From Ornithodoros turicata (Eukaryota > Arthropoda > Arachnida > Ixodida > Argasidae): 64,000 nucleotides of DNA. The stretch spans positions 84,878,668-84,942,667 of the forward strand of contig NC_088203.1 in the NCBI RefSeq assembly GCF_037126465.1. The letters run 5' to 3'. Positions 32,817 through 43,444 of this stretch are shown in pieces (the first letter of the stretch is position 1; each line of letters begins with the position of its first letter). The notes beneath the pieces are model-generated. The model was not told the origin of the DNA. It worked only from the letters and a program-made list of their open reading frames with translations, and did no database searches. The translations under genes and the position numbers were made by a program.

Positions 32817-33089
32817 TTTCTACCTGCTACCTCACTCTCTGCCACGAATGATAGGGTTACCACTTCTGATTCGTTGAGCGAGGGGGGCGTACGCCTTTTT
32901 GTATCAATTTGTGCCCACCTACGTGAGGCCGACAACGGCAAGCCCTTTCACCATCACCACCACCTTGTATCAATTTGGATATATGATAATTGCTTTTACC
33001 ACCCATTTACACCCTTTGTCAGATGCTATGTTGATCTGCGTGGTAACTATAGAAGTTACCACCTTTTCACATCCTTTTTTCTGAGAGTG
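32817..33089. mobile_element. Chimeric MITE (GGTAGCAGG / AAGGTGGTAAC type), left-truncated
   Basis: A half-MITE (from CACTCTCTGCCACGAATGAT at 32833) sits between a TACCTGCTACCTCA flank and a right part AGTTACCACCTTTTCAC...CTGAGAGTG. The same junctions occur at 42332, 44979 and 61946, so the chimera itself was amplified. A 53-base insertion interrupts it at 32912. Confidence 0.75.
32912..32964 (+). mobile_element. 53-base (ACC)n-tailed insertion with 13-bp duplication
   Basis: TTGTATCAATTTG is present at 32899-32911 and 32965-32977. The insert contains GTGAGGCCGACAACGGCAAG and ends in an ACC-rich repeat. A second insertion with the same body is at 61392-61436. This looks like an extremely 5'-truncated retroposon with an (ACC)n 3' end. 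Confidence 0.82.
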
Positions 33090-33091
33090 TG

Positions 33092-33339
33092 CACACTTAA
33101 AAATGAACTTCACCGCATAGCACGCTCCTAGCCAACCATCATCTCGAATAATATCGTTATCTGCCCTGATTTGTTGAAAACGAGAGGCGTACGCCCTTTT
33201 GTGACATTTATGTTGTTCATAATTGTCACAGAAAAGGCGTACGCCTTCCGTTTTCCACAAATCAGTACAGATAACGATATCATTCGAGATGATGGTTGGC
33301 TAGGAGCGTGCTATGCGGTAAAGTTCATTTTTAAGAGTG
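33092..33339. mobile_element. Palindromic MITE, main subtype, TG duplication
   Basis: Ends CACACTTAAAAATGAAC and TTTTTAAGAGTG with TG at 33090-33091 and 33340-33341. Both arms and the GGCGTACGCC core are intact with scattered mismatches. Confidence 0.88.
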
Positions 33340-34133
33340 TGGATGATAGTGGAGTCTTTTTTTTTCTTTTTTTTGCATTGCTATACGCTATATAGTATAT
33401 ATATACTTTATGCATATTCGAATGAGAGATCAGGTGATTGCTTCGCGATGTTCAGACGTGGCTTACAGACTGTTTCTCATTTGGCGAGTCGTTGCTTTCT
33501 TCGTTCCTATAAGGGATCACCCGCGACGCAATCTTTTCTGGGTGACTTCTGCTGTGTACTGAGCCGAGAAGGCAAGGCTGGATGGAGTGTGTTGGGCTTA
33601 TGGCAGGATATTCTTACGGCAACCATGCACATAAATAACTTTCTGACATCGGGGAAATCGCGCGTGGTTGTCCTATAGACGACCTGAGTCCCTACGTCAT
33701 CGATTCATCGACGTCATCAACGTCGCCGCGCAAAGCATGCTGGTGGGCGTTATCAGCTTTATCAGCCTATCAGCGAACGCATTTTTCCCGCTTCTTGCCC
33801 ACCACAGCAAAACGTAACCTCGAAACGGTCTTCCCGTGACGTCACGTGTTTGTAAACAGAAAGTTGTCTATACAGCTTACGCACAGACCTTGGCTTTCAC
33901 ATGGGTGCAGTTGGACAGGATATGTGTATATTTTCACATAAACGCACCACACAGTTAAGCCGGTACAGTTTGTCTGATAACGTTTGTGTGTCATTTATAT
34001 GGTGCCTGGTGCGCGAAAGAAAAGAAAGAAGAATAAAGTACAAAGAAAGGGAAATGTTTCATGAAAGTGTTGACATAGAGGCGCTGTGTCCCTCCCTGTG
34101 TCGCCGCTGTTTTGAACTCCCGCTTTCTGTAAC
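33340..34133. other. No recognisable feature
   Basis: T-rich start (33356-33374), then single-copy-looking sequence with short frames only. Confidence 0.45.
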
Positions 34134-35525
34134 TTGTCATGCAGTATACCAACAAGCCCAACTCACTCTCTGGGTCCTCTTGGGGTCCTTCTTGCACCGA
34201 CCTCCTCCACGTACACAACACTGTTATTATGGGCACTTTACGTTACTGCTTGCCTGCGTTGCACGGTATTTCCCCCTTCAAGGAACGACAACTGCTTAAT
34301 CTTCAAGCTCGTAGCCTGCGCACTTTCTTGGGAGTCCCGGAGACCACAGAAACCTTCTCTGCTATCGCCGAAATGCGGGTTCCTTCCGTGCTTATCTTCC
34401 GGGACAAGGTAGCCCTCGAAGCTTACACACGCTATATACCTTGTCAGGCACCCATGTCACCACCTTCGTGATGTTACGCAGCATTGCCCTACTTCTGCGT
34501 ATACGGCCAAGCTGTCCTGTGCCTACAAAGCCAAATCCCACCATCGCATACCTTGGTCTCCTATACGGAGCCGCTGTGGACCCTATGTCTGCCCCCCCCC
34601 CCCCGTGCACACATGCGTTCCTGGTCTTCCAAAAAAGAGATGTCCCATTCTGGCATGCTAACTAACGCTGCAACATCTCTACTCCCTGCACTCGAATCGA
34701 ACAGATATTGACACTGACAGCTCAGTGGCATCCGATGGATCATCATCTGCTTTTTATATTCCTGAGGAGGCATATGAGCGCTGTTTCAAGCTGCTGCCCA
34801 CGCTGTCACCAACCGAAGCAAAAGCCTTTGCTATGTTATCTGCTCAGCGGTACATCTCTTCGTGAACACCAAGAGCGTGGACTATTCTTTCGGATAGTAA
34901 GTCAGCCTTGGAGGTCCTGGCATCGCATCGCCCAAAGTTATCAACGACACCTACACGGAGATACTTTGCCTGCACGCCATGCTGTCGTCTCTAGGCCACA
35001 GTGTGTGGTTCCAGTGGATTTCGGCCCACGTTGGTATCTTGGGGAATGCCATCGTCGATTCTGCGGCCAGGTATGCTCGTGCAGCTGGGTCTGTCACGTC
35101 TGTCTTGCTCACCACGTCTGTCTGCCGGCTATAGCGAATCGCCGGTACTGCACGAATAGCTCTCGCACCTTTTTCCAAGATGCTGTCAGGACGAACTTTT
35201 TTCTGCGCTCCACTGACACTACGATGGCCCACACACTGGTAGGCCGCTATCCCAGTTGCTCCACAGGCTTCGACTGAATGTGGCGCGGGCTCCACTGCTC
35301 CTCTTTAAGATAGTCATCCAACTGTCCCTACCTGTCATGTTGAAGGAGACATTCCGCACCTGCTGCTCCACTGCACTCGTTAACGCCAACATCGTCTTCT
35401 CCTATCGCTCGCCTCAGGATTTCAGGCTTTTCCTTAGCTACGCTGCAAGACCCCACACAACATAGTCAGGTGACAAAGGCACTTGTTCACTTCCTGCGGA
35501 TCTGTGGCCTTCTGGGTGAACTGTG
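34134..35525 (+). pseudogene. Decayed LINE ORF2 C-terminal half
   Basis: Frame 34139-34471 gives 'LLNLQARSLRTFLGVPETTE' and 'EMRVPSVLIFRDKVALEAY', the post-RT stretch also seen at the window start. RNase H follows in shifted frames around 34690-35080 ('SPTEAKAFAML', 'LSDSKSALEVLA'), then 'LLHRLRLNVARAPLL' (35256-35320) and a C-terminal end 'ALVHFLRICGLLGEL' to the stop at 35525. Several frameshifts and stops. It carries its own 3' UTR, which ties the C-rich tail family to this LINE. Confidence 0.82.
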
Positions 35526-35680
35526 ATCAATGTCGTGGTTGTTTACCGTTTTGTTTGTTTGTTTCATTTTTGTTTTTGTTTTTCTTCTTTTCATTCTTTG
35601 CTGAGAGTAGCAAGCCGCCGTAGCGCAGGCTAAAATATCTCTCCTTTTCTTATAACAAACAAATCCCCCCCCCCCCATCT
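35526..35680 (+). mobile_element. 3' UTR and C-rich tail of the 34.1-kb LINE
   Basis: GAGTAGCAAGCCGCCGTAGC, GGCTAAAATATCTC and ACAAATCCCCCCC run to 35670. This copy anchors the short tails at 4214, 8925, 49440, 50193 and 50946 to a coding element. Confidence 0.8.
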
Positions 35681-35742
35681 CACTCGGAGATATGTCTTCA
35701 CCAAGTGATAGATTTTCCGGATGGAAACTAAGCAGTTCATTG

Positions 35743-35880
35743 TAATCAAACAACTCGGGAAAAAAAAGGTGCTGATACCAGGATTCGAACTTGAGCCTCG
35801 CGCTTATGAAATCAAAAAAGGTCCAGGTTCGAATCCTTGCGTGAGCACCTTTTTTTCCTGAGTTGTTTGATCTCATTGAT
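35743..35880. repeat. Inverted pair of tRNA-like SINE ends
   Basis: On the left, minus strand, and on the right, plus strand, the sequence GTTCGAATCC...AGCACCTTTTTTTCC then GAGTTGTTTGAT reads outward. Both halves carry a B-box-like GTTCGAATCC (about 35780 and 35830). It would fold into one long hairpin. Confidence 0.7.
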
Positions 35881-36159
35881 TCCTGGGCGATTGAAGGCTT
35901 ACGTGTTCGTGTCTGTCCTTAAATGTAGCCTGCTTCGGCTAACTCCCGTTGTTTATACGTTGGATTCATTGTTGTCCACCTTGTGATTTCCGTCACCAAT
36001 GCAGACCGCGGTTACATGGTCTTCGCTGAACGTTGTTGCACGGTGGGAACAGCTCAAGTGCGATGCGAAAGAGGGAGCCATAAAAACTGGGCCCTGGTCG
36101 ATATGATTAGCTAGAATTGGTTCATTCATTCTAGCTCACCATACCACAACGATACTTTC

Positions 36160-36345
36160 ATTTTGATGATGACGATTGGGGTGTTTCATGGGGTGAGGCG
36201 ATATTCTATAACACAGTGGTCGCAGTATATTTTGGTGAATATATTATGATGAGCACCACGGTAAGGACCGAAGTCGTACATTGTCCAGAAGGGTGATTTA
36301 GGGCTTCTAGGGCAGACGGTTGGTGGGGCGCGATTTGATCATGGT
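36160..36345 (-). mobile_element. Minus-strand LINE 3' tail, degraded
   Basis: GATGATGACGATTGGGGTG, GGCGATATTCTATAACACAG and AAGGACCGAAGTCGTACATT align in order with the tail at 8403-8575. No coding sequence is evident. Confidence 0.5.
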
Positions 36346-36387
36346 CCGCACTAACAACCTTTCAGGACCACACTTACAACCTGTCTA

Positions 36388-36693
36388 ATACTCTAGTCAG
36401 ACGGCAAACCTAACTCCGTTAGCGGAACGGCGGTTACTTCACCTGTAATCCACCCATAATTTGGAATGACATCCTTCTCTGCTCTGATTTGTTGAAAATG
36501 GGAGGCGTACACCTTTTTTTTTGTGACAATTATGCAGTTAATAATTGCCACACACACACACACAAAAGAGGCTACGCCTCTTTTTTTCAACAAATCAGGG
36601 AGAGAACGATGTCATTCGAAATTATGGGTGGATTACAGGTGAAGTAACCGCCGTTCCGCTAACGGACTTAGGTTTGCCGTCTGACTAGAGTAT
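36388..36693. mobile_element. Palindromic MITE with different terminal arms
   Basis: The core (GATTTGTTGAAAATGGGAGG, GTCATTCGAAATTA) is that of the main family, but the outer 70 bases on each side are new: ACTCTAGTCAGACGGCAAAC and its complement, followed by GTTAGCGGAACGGCGGTTAC. The arms still pair throughout. A (CA)n run (36550-36564) lies near the centre. Confidence 0.82.
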
Positions 36694-38266
36694 AAATCAG
36701 TTACACTTTTGCCCTCTCGCTGTGGCAAAATTACTTGGTCAGCTTTTCATGCAAACCTGGGAAATTGAAGGACATATAGGCCCGATGTCACCAGAAGCGA
36801 TATTAGACTGGCCTAAGCTTGCTGTTACACCCTGGCCACACGACAAACTTAATGCATTAAACGGAATGGCAGTAAGTTAATCGATATCAGAATTAATCGT
36901 CAGTTCTGTTTCACCAATGCGGGATAGCGACAGCTCCCATCAAACAGGGTTGCAGAGGGCCGTTGGTAACACAGGGTTGACGATTAACACCAAGTTCATG
37001 CAAGTCTAATCTCGGTTCAAGTGTTAACTGGCATTGGTGAAACCATCCCTTAGAGACGCAGCTGCGGGATCTCACATTTCTTGAAACGCGCCAACCTGGA
37101 TACTATGCTAACGACATTCAAGCACTGCAGCGGGACATTGAGTCAGTCATGAACGCAAAACATGCTGGTGCCCCTGCTGTACGTGCTCAGTTATAAAAGT
37201 TCATTGAGGTTCAATGAACGAGAAGTTGATGCCTTTTGCTGGGAATGCATATTTCCCAACGAAACATGCATATAAGCGTTACAGCTAATACTGCGATTGT
37301 ATTATTGTATACTGCGACGACCAAATTGACCATTCTCGTCCATGCTATTCCCTCTGGTGGCAAGGCCACATAGGTTTCGTCTTTTGAGGCTCTCGTTCAA
37401 GATCTTTTAAACTAGACACAATTCATTGCCTTTGTGAGGAAGACCAGGCACGCGCACAACTTTATTACTCCATATCGGCCTGTACCAAGTTTTACTATGT
37501 TGCACACACCGTGCATGTGACTGCAGTTTATTTCTTATACGACCCGCTCCGTGTCTATTAGAGAACAGAATGCTGATTGCGTCACACCTACAGCACCCTC
37601 GAAAGTCAGGTTCACCTTGTTCGTGATTCATTCTGCAAACCACTCAAATATGCCCTTCTTATTGTGGGGAAGAAGCAACGAGAGAAGCACGTTTGGAGCC
37701 CTTAAAAAAAGAGAAAGAGAGAAAGAGAAAGAAGAGTAAGCCTCCCCTTAAGAAGGAAACGCGTAATGCCTCGGGAGAACTCTGGGCCACCTCCATAGAA
37801 AGGGGCGCGGACCAAATGTTATTTTCCAAATGCGATTAGCGAAGATTTGCCGTCTCGCTCTCTTTCGTGATTCGGCTGCTTTCAGTGTCTTTGTTTGGAG
37901 CGCGCGCTGTTTTACGGTTGTACTTTTATATCGCTCACGTGCTACCGCGAGGCAGCTGGCCGCGCCGAGATGTGCAGGCTGGTAGTAAGCGTGCGTGTAA
38001 GTATGCGTGCATATAGCGCTTACGCGTCGTCTTGAAGTTCGTTCATATACTGTTGTTCTTTCAAATTCTGGTGGTCACGTGCGATACAACGGCAATTAGG
38101 CAAAAAGTCTACACTTTGAGAAAAAGCCATTTTCTCTCCCCTCCCCCCTCCTTCGCGTAATCGGTGAGAAGGATTTTTGAGACGTCATAAACAATGCGCA
38201 GTTGACGCTAAAGGGAGATGACAAGAGCGGGTTTGGGACCCTCTTCTGAATGGCAATGCGTTCTAA
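36694..38266. other. Unassigned DNA with coding-like stretches
   Basis: One frame at about 37072-37191 reads 'LTFLETRQPGYYANDIQALQ' and stays open to a TAA; another around 37410-37560 is open for about 50 codons. Neither matches a family I recognise. GTTTCACCAATGC (about 36908) and GCATTGGTGAAAC (about 37033) form an inverted pair that may be an old MITE. Confidence 0.3.
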
Positions 38267-38465
38267 AACCAGAACTTCGCTGCATCATATCACGCTCGTA
38301 GGGCCAATCAGCGCTCCGAAATCTTTCTCCCAATTTTTTACAAGAAGAGGTGCGCGCCTGTTTCGTAACACCATACATTACATAAACGTAATGTGTTACA
38401 AAGACGCCGTACGGCCCTCGTCGTCAGCAAATCAGCAGACATAGCCATATCCAGTGCGGCGTCGC
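38267..38465. mobile_element. Degenerate MITE copy
   Basis: AAACCAGAACTTCGCTGCAT, CACGCTCGTAGGGCCAATCA, a TGCGCGCCTGTTTCGTAACA core and CAGCAAATCAG appear in family order; terminal repeats are eroded. Confidence 0.5.
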
Positions 38466-38772
38466 TAGGGTACGCGTCACCCGGTGCGGGAGCTCTTTGC
38501 GTCACCCCCAACACCACCCCATGCCCCCATTAACGGATACCTTTCCGTACCAGGCGATTCACGATAAATAAACATATTACACCACACTCAGGAAAAAAAA
38601 GTGCCTCGCAGAAGGCTCCTCATGTTCTTTTTGGCGTCATCGTGCCACAGAGAACGGGAGGAAGCGTCAGTATTGGTGCGGCGCGACACCCCTTCCGGCG
38701 CTTCACCCGGTGCGGATCGCACACCCCCGCACTCCCCTAGTGACGCCACTGGCGATATCATTCTGAACTCTG

Positions 38773-38984
38773 CACTCTAAAAACAGAACTTCACCGCTTC
38801 GCACGTAGTGCGCCAATCATTGCTGCGAACGATAGGGTTATCGCTTTTGATTCGAGGTGAGAAGGAGGCGTACGCCTTTTTGTGGCAATTTGATATTTGC
38901 TTATAATTGATACAAAAAGGCGTACGCCTCCATTGTGTGATTGCCGTCGGGTCTGATATGCGGTGAAGCTCTGCTTTTACAGTG
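38773..38984. mobile_element. Palindromic MITE, GTGGCAATTTG-loop subtype, TG duplication
   Basis: Ends CACTCTAAAAACAGAAC and CTTTTACAGTG with TG at 38771-38772 and 38985-38986. The right arm has lost the segment pairing with GATAGGGTTATCGC. Confidence 0.85.
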
Positions 38985-39000
38985 TGAACAATGAACAGTT

Positions 39001-39095
39001 GCCATGGTTGCGGGTTCGAACCCTGCTGAGGACACCAGCAGCCCGGTGGCATGGTACACAGTGCCTAGGTACATTGTTACGTTATACAACGTCCC
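39001..39095 (+). mobile_element. tRNA-derived SINE fragment (second family)
   Basis: GGTTGCGGGTTCGAACCCTG holds a perfect B box (39013-39023), followed by GACACCAGCAGCCCGGTGGC. The A box is missing. A related but more diverged piece is at 52015-52200. Confidence 0.65.
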
Positions 39096-42066
39096 CATAC
39101 TCTCCCTGCGGACTGTGGCATTACGGTTGAAGAACCGCTGGCTAGGGTTATCACATTATTTCCTGTGTAGGGTTTTCGCAAATTTCCTGAGTATCGCTTG
39201 TGGCGTTGAAGCATTCACAATCATCATCATCAAAATAAAGTAGTAGTTATTGTTATCCCCGGTATTGGCTCACGAAATCACAAAAAATCCCGTACCATGT
39301 TTTTTTTCTTCTTTTGTTTATTTCATTTGTGTCGACACCGCTCTAAGCAATTATTCTCCGTACGTTGCAAAACATTCGGCGACGAAGTCGTTTCATCTAC
39401 TCACGCAGCACTCCGGAAACTTTTTCCCCCGAAAAGCTCTTGATGTGACCAAGCGCTGCTTCCCCCTGCTTTTCTGACAGCTGTATGCTTTCGCTGGAGG
39501 CGTCTGATTGGCTTAAAATGAAACTGGGGTTCCTCTCCCACAGCGTCCGTTTCCGCGCCCTGTTTATTAGGATGTGTGTCTGTTTACTCCGACCGCATTA
39601 CTCGTTTGTTTGTTTACTTTTCTTCTCGCGGGCGTAACAGAGTGCTAAGGTTGGTGTTTTAGCCATAATTACGGGCATGTCGGTTGAGGTCCTCGTAATT
39701 GCCTCTGACATGCGTAGTCATGCTTCGTTCTGCTGACTGCATGCCAGTGGATGTTGTAATTGATGAATGCAATGACGATGATTCAGCGAGTCTCACTGCT
39801 GCAGTGGGTGTATAATAGAACATGCACAAACTGTGCAAATATTGTGAGAACAAGTCGCACGTTGGTATTTATGTGCAAATCATCGTTCCTTGGCCCTGGT
39901 GTTTTCGAGTGCGATTGCTAGCAAATTGGGGAGAATTTTTACGCAAAGCAACACCGTCGTCGCCGTTGCGCAAGCGCCGTATCCGATGTGCGCTTTGGGT
40001 GTTTGGCACGTACACTATTTTTCGTACCTGAGTACGCAAAATAGCTCCAAACTGACAACAGGAAGTTTTAAAATATAGGGTGTCCAAACGGTTTGGTGCC
40101 GTAAACAAATAAGAGGTCGACAGTACGCACATCCAGAACCCAAAACAACGTTTTGCGCAATGCGCAGTGACGACGCTGAGAACCCTACGAGTAACCTAGC
40201 GCGGAGTACCTTATATTCTAGCCCTATATCTATTGAGGCGCTCTTGCGCGGTGAGAGAAGTTGTGAAGGAGCTTCCGTCTTCCAAAACCAGTTTTTTTTC
40301 TTTCGTTTTCGTTTTTTGTCAGACATGCGGTACGTGGTTTTATATTTTCTGTTACGTGCGCGTATAGGTCGCAGCGGCACCGTTCAGGCATCAGTTCGGC
40401 GAAAATTAACCCGGAGAAAGCCAAGCCTGTGAGTCTTAGTGCTTTGTCCGTCTTTGCCTTCTCATTTGGTTCCCGAAGGGTCCCCAAGCACACGCTCTTT
40501 TGTACCGTTTTCTACCTGAATAAATATGGTCATTCTAGTTACACGATACACATTCACAGTTACACGCTAAAACGTTTAGCCATGGTGTACGCATAGCGGA
40601 GGGCTGGTCATACGTCGCTGTTGAGTAAGCGTTTCGTACTCAGGTATGCACGGGTTCGTCGGATACTCACCAAACTGCCACAAGTCTCTAAACTTTAAAT
40701 CTTACGTGCTTCACGTTCGAGGCGTACACTGAAGAAATGTGGCTGTGAGTTCCCCAAAATGTAAGGGCGTTTCTCTGCACTACACCGGGGTTCGGCGAGA
40801 AGCATAACTTTCAGGCTGAATGTCCGCATCCGCCACACAATAGCTGGAATTTGAAGCCGTTTATTGGAGTGCATATCAATTTAAAGGTACGGAAAATGTG
40901 TATATATCTGAGCTGCCGTGCCCTCGAAACCGCAAAAATTTGTGTCGTAATTGTGAGCAAAACGGCTTTTTGTTTGTTCGATTTTTTAAAAAATCTCTCT
41001 CAAGCTCATCCTGCACAAAGGAGAAGAAGAGCATCTTCCCATCTCTCGGCATCCCGCTGCCGTAGATTCCTTGGCGGAAGTCCCGCCCTTTTTCCAACCT
41101 GCCTCGACCAATCAGGCCACAGAGGTCGCCTGGATAAGGTGACGTGGGGGGAGGTCGGGGGGGCCAACATGCGAAAGGCGAGCCACAGGAAAACGGGCTC
41201 ACGTCGAAGCCACATCGGGAATAATTTATCGAAGCCAGGTAGCGGGAAAAACCCGAACCGTGTTAGGGAGACGTTAATAGCGGAGTTAGAAAACTGGCCG
41301 GGTCGTAAAAACGTGGGGCAGCGCCAAAGTGCATTTGGAAAATGGGTTCGTGGGCTCCCGGCTGCTATTGGAGATGGATAATGGGCTTCGGTTACGTGAG
41401 GTGCGTGGGCCAATTGCGGTGTCCGGTGGCCGTAATGGGAGTGGGGGAGTTTACGTGATGCTCGTGCTATTGTAGCTGGAGGGAGAGGATGAGAAAGGAT
41501 GAAAATGAAGGTTCTTTGGGCGTTAGGGTGGATTCACTGTTCATTGGATGACTTCGATGTGGGGTGGGTGTCTCGTTCAGGGGTTATCTGGCGCAGGGGG
41601 CTATACGCGCACTCCTCCTATATCATGGATCTGTGTAAAGTCGCAAGGAAAGCAAAAGTACGGACAGAGAAGGTGCCATAGGCAAGGGCGTCTGTGAGCG
41701 GATCTACGATTCTACATGTGCAGTTTATCACCATGACATCGTTATCCCGTCTATCTGTCTGCATGTTATCAGCTTCAAACGTACGGGAAATAATTTTTCA
41801 TTGCTTCTTTCTGGGAGACTTTCTCGAACAAAAATAATGAGAAGAACTGTGCGCACAATAGGCAAGGCAAATTGAAGTGTCCCCCAGAGGCCCCAGACCG
41901 ACTAGTTAGAGTTAAAGTATACCATGTCGATAATCGGTGGATTTACGTCTGACGAGAACAGAACTGCTCTCTATACAAACCAACATCCATATCGTCCTTG
42001 TCCGTGATTTATTTATTCTTTAATGAGAGACACACATTTTTTTTATTCTTGACAATTTTGATATTT
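39096..42066. other. Unassigned DNA, 3 kb
   Basis: Longest frames are 40851-41381 on the plus strand (176 codons) and 41006-41413 on the minus strand (135 codons), overlapping in GC-richer sequence. Neither shows a domain I know. An ATCATCATCAAAATAAA string at 39224-39238 could be a retroposon 3' end. A GC-rich, CpG-containing stretch lies at 41040-41480. Confidence 0.35.
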
Positions 42067-42170
42067 CTTCAGTGTCACAAAAAGGCGTGCGCCCTGTTCT
42101 CCCCTCAAATCAGAAACGATAACTGTATCGTTCGGCACAATGATCAGCGCTGAAGGTTCATGGAATATGG
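42067..42170. mobile_element. MITE right-arm fragment
   Basis: TTTGATATTTCTTCAGTGTC, CACAAAAAGGCG, AATCAGAAACGATAACTGTA and CGTTCGGCACAATGATCAGC are in family order; the left half and both ends are missing. Confidence 0.55.
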
Positions 42171-42331
42171 CCTATACCTCCTTACCATATATATATACTT
42201 TTCTGACGATGGCGTCGCAATTAATTGCTGTAAGGACCGTTTCACACGAATAATCACAAGAAAGTAAGAAGAACCGTAGAATAAACAAAGAAAGAACTAA
42301 TGACACGGTTTTCTCTCGAGTCAGCTCCTTG

Positions 42332-42634
42332 CACTCTAAGAAAAAAGGGTGTGATCGTGTGAAAAGGCGGTAAGTTCTGTAGTTACCACCTAGGTCAACA
42401 TAGCGTCTGATAAATGGGTGTAAAAGGGTAGTAAGAGCAATTATCATATATCCAAATCGCTACAAAAAGTCGTACGCCCCCCTCGCTCACTGAATCAGAA
42501 GCGGTAACCCTATCATTCGTAGGTAGCAGGTATTCGTAAGTAGGAGGTAGCAGGTACCTTTTCGGCACAACATATGCGACAATTAGTACCTCCTAAATGA
42601 TGTAACTGCTCCACCTTTTTTTTTTCTAAGAGTG
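42332..42634. mobile_element. Chimeric MITE, complete, TG duplication
   Basis: 303 bases between CACTCTAAGAAAAAAG and TTTCTAAGAGTG, with TG at 42330-42331 and 42635-42636. Order: AAGGCGGTAAGTTCTGTAG block, MITE half-core (TACAAAAAGTCGTACGCC, CAGAAGCGGTAACCCTATC), then GGTAGCAGGTA and GGAGCAGTTACATC blocks. Best whole copy of the chimera. Confidence 0.85.
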
Positions 42635-42644
42635 TGGAGTAGGG

Positions 42645-42735
42645 TTCGGAATCCCGAGCCGTTTTTACAATCCCGGGATTTCGGAATTTCGAAATGTGGA
42701 TCCCGAGATCCCGGGACGGGATCGGGATTTTTTTG
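42645..42735. repeat. CCCGGGATTT-rich repeat
   Basis: Several overlapping ATCCCGGGATT-like palindromes; similar to 6229-6280. Confidence 0.5.
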
Positions 42736-42759
42736 CAACTATACCCTGGATGTCGTATA

Positions 42760-43006
42760 CACACTTAAAAATGAACTTCACCGCATAGCACGCTCCTAGC
42801 CAACCATCATCTCGAATGATATCGTTGTCTGCCTTGATTTCTTGAAAACGGGTGGCGTACGCCTTTTCTGTGACACTTATGCTGTTCATAATTGTCACAG
42901 AAAGGCGTACGCCTTCCGTTCTCAGCAAATCGGGCAGATAACGATATCATTCGAGATGATGGTTGGCTAGGAGCGTGCTATGCGGTGAAGTTCATTTTTA
43001 AGAGTG
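42760..43006. mobile_element. MITE train, member 1 (main subtype)
   Basis: Complete copy with TA at 42758-42759 and 43007-43008. Arms pair through the GATATCGTT...GCC segments with a few mismatches. Confidence 0.9.
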
Positions 43007-43008
43007 TA

Positions 43009-43203
43009 CACTCTTAAAAATGAACTAAATGGGCGTGAAATAAAAATGGGCGTACGCCATTTCTGTGACACTTATGCTGTTCATAATTGTCACAGAAAAG
43101 GCGTACGCCCCCTGTTTTCAACAAATCAGGGCAGATAACGATATCATTCGAGATCATGGTTGGCCAGGAGCGTGCTATGCAGTGAAGTTCATTTTTAAGA
43201 GTG
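43009..43203. mobile_element. MITE train, member 2 (left arm deleted)
   Basis: Starts CACTCTTAAAAATGAAC immediately after a TA, has a short AATGGGCGTGAAATAAAAAT in place of most of its left arm, and ends TTTTTAAGAGTG before TA 43204-43205. Confidence 0.9.
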
Positions 43204-43205
43204 TA

Positions 43206-43442
43206 CACTGTTAAAACAGAACTTCACCACATAGCACGCTCCTAGCCAACCATCATTCCGAATAATATCATTGTGTGTCATGATTTGTTCAAAACAGGGG
43301 GGAGGCGCATATCTGGGACAAGATAATCTGTCCCAGATAGGCGCCTCCTCCCATTTTCAACAAATCAATACACACAATGATATCATTCGGAATTATGGTT
43401 GGCTATGAGCGTGCTATGTGGTGAAGTTCTGTTTTAACAGTG
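43206..43442. mobile_element. MITE train, member 3 (GCGCATATCTGGGAC-core subtype)
   Basis: Ends CACTGTTAAAACAGAAC and CTGTTTTAACAGTG with TA on both sides (43204-43205, 43443-43444). The core pairs TATCTGGGACA with TGTCCCAGATA instead of the GTGACA/TGTCAC pair of the main subtype. Confidence 0.9.
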
Positions 43443-43444
43443 TA

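Noticed and set aside
40851..41413. Overlapping 176- and 135-codon frames
   Set aside because: Opposite strands, no domain; open because of GC-rich codons. A genuine exon cannot be excluded but has no support.
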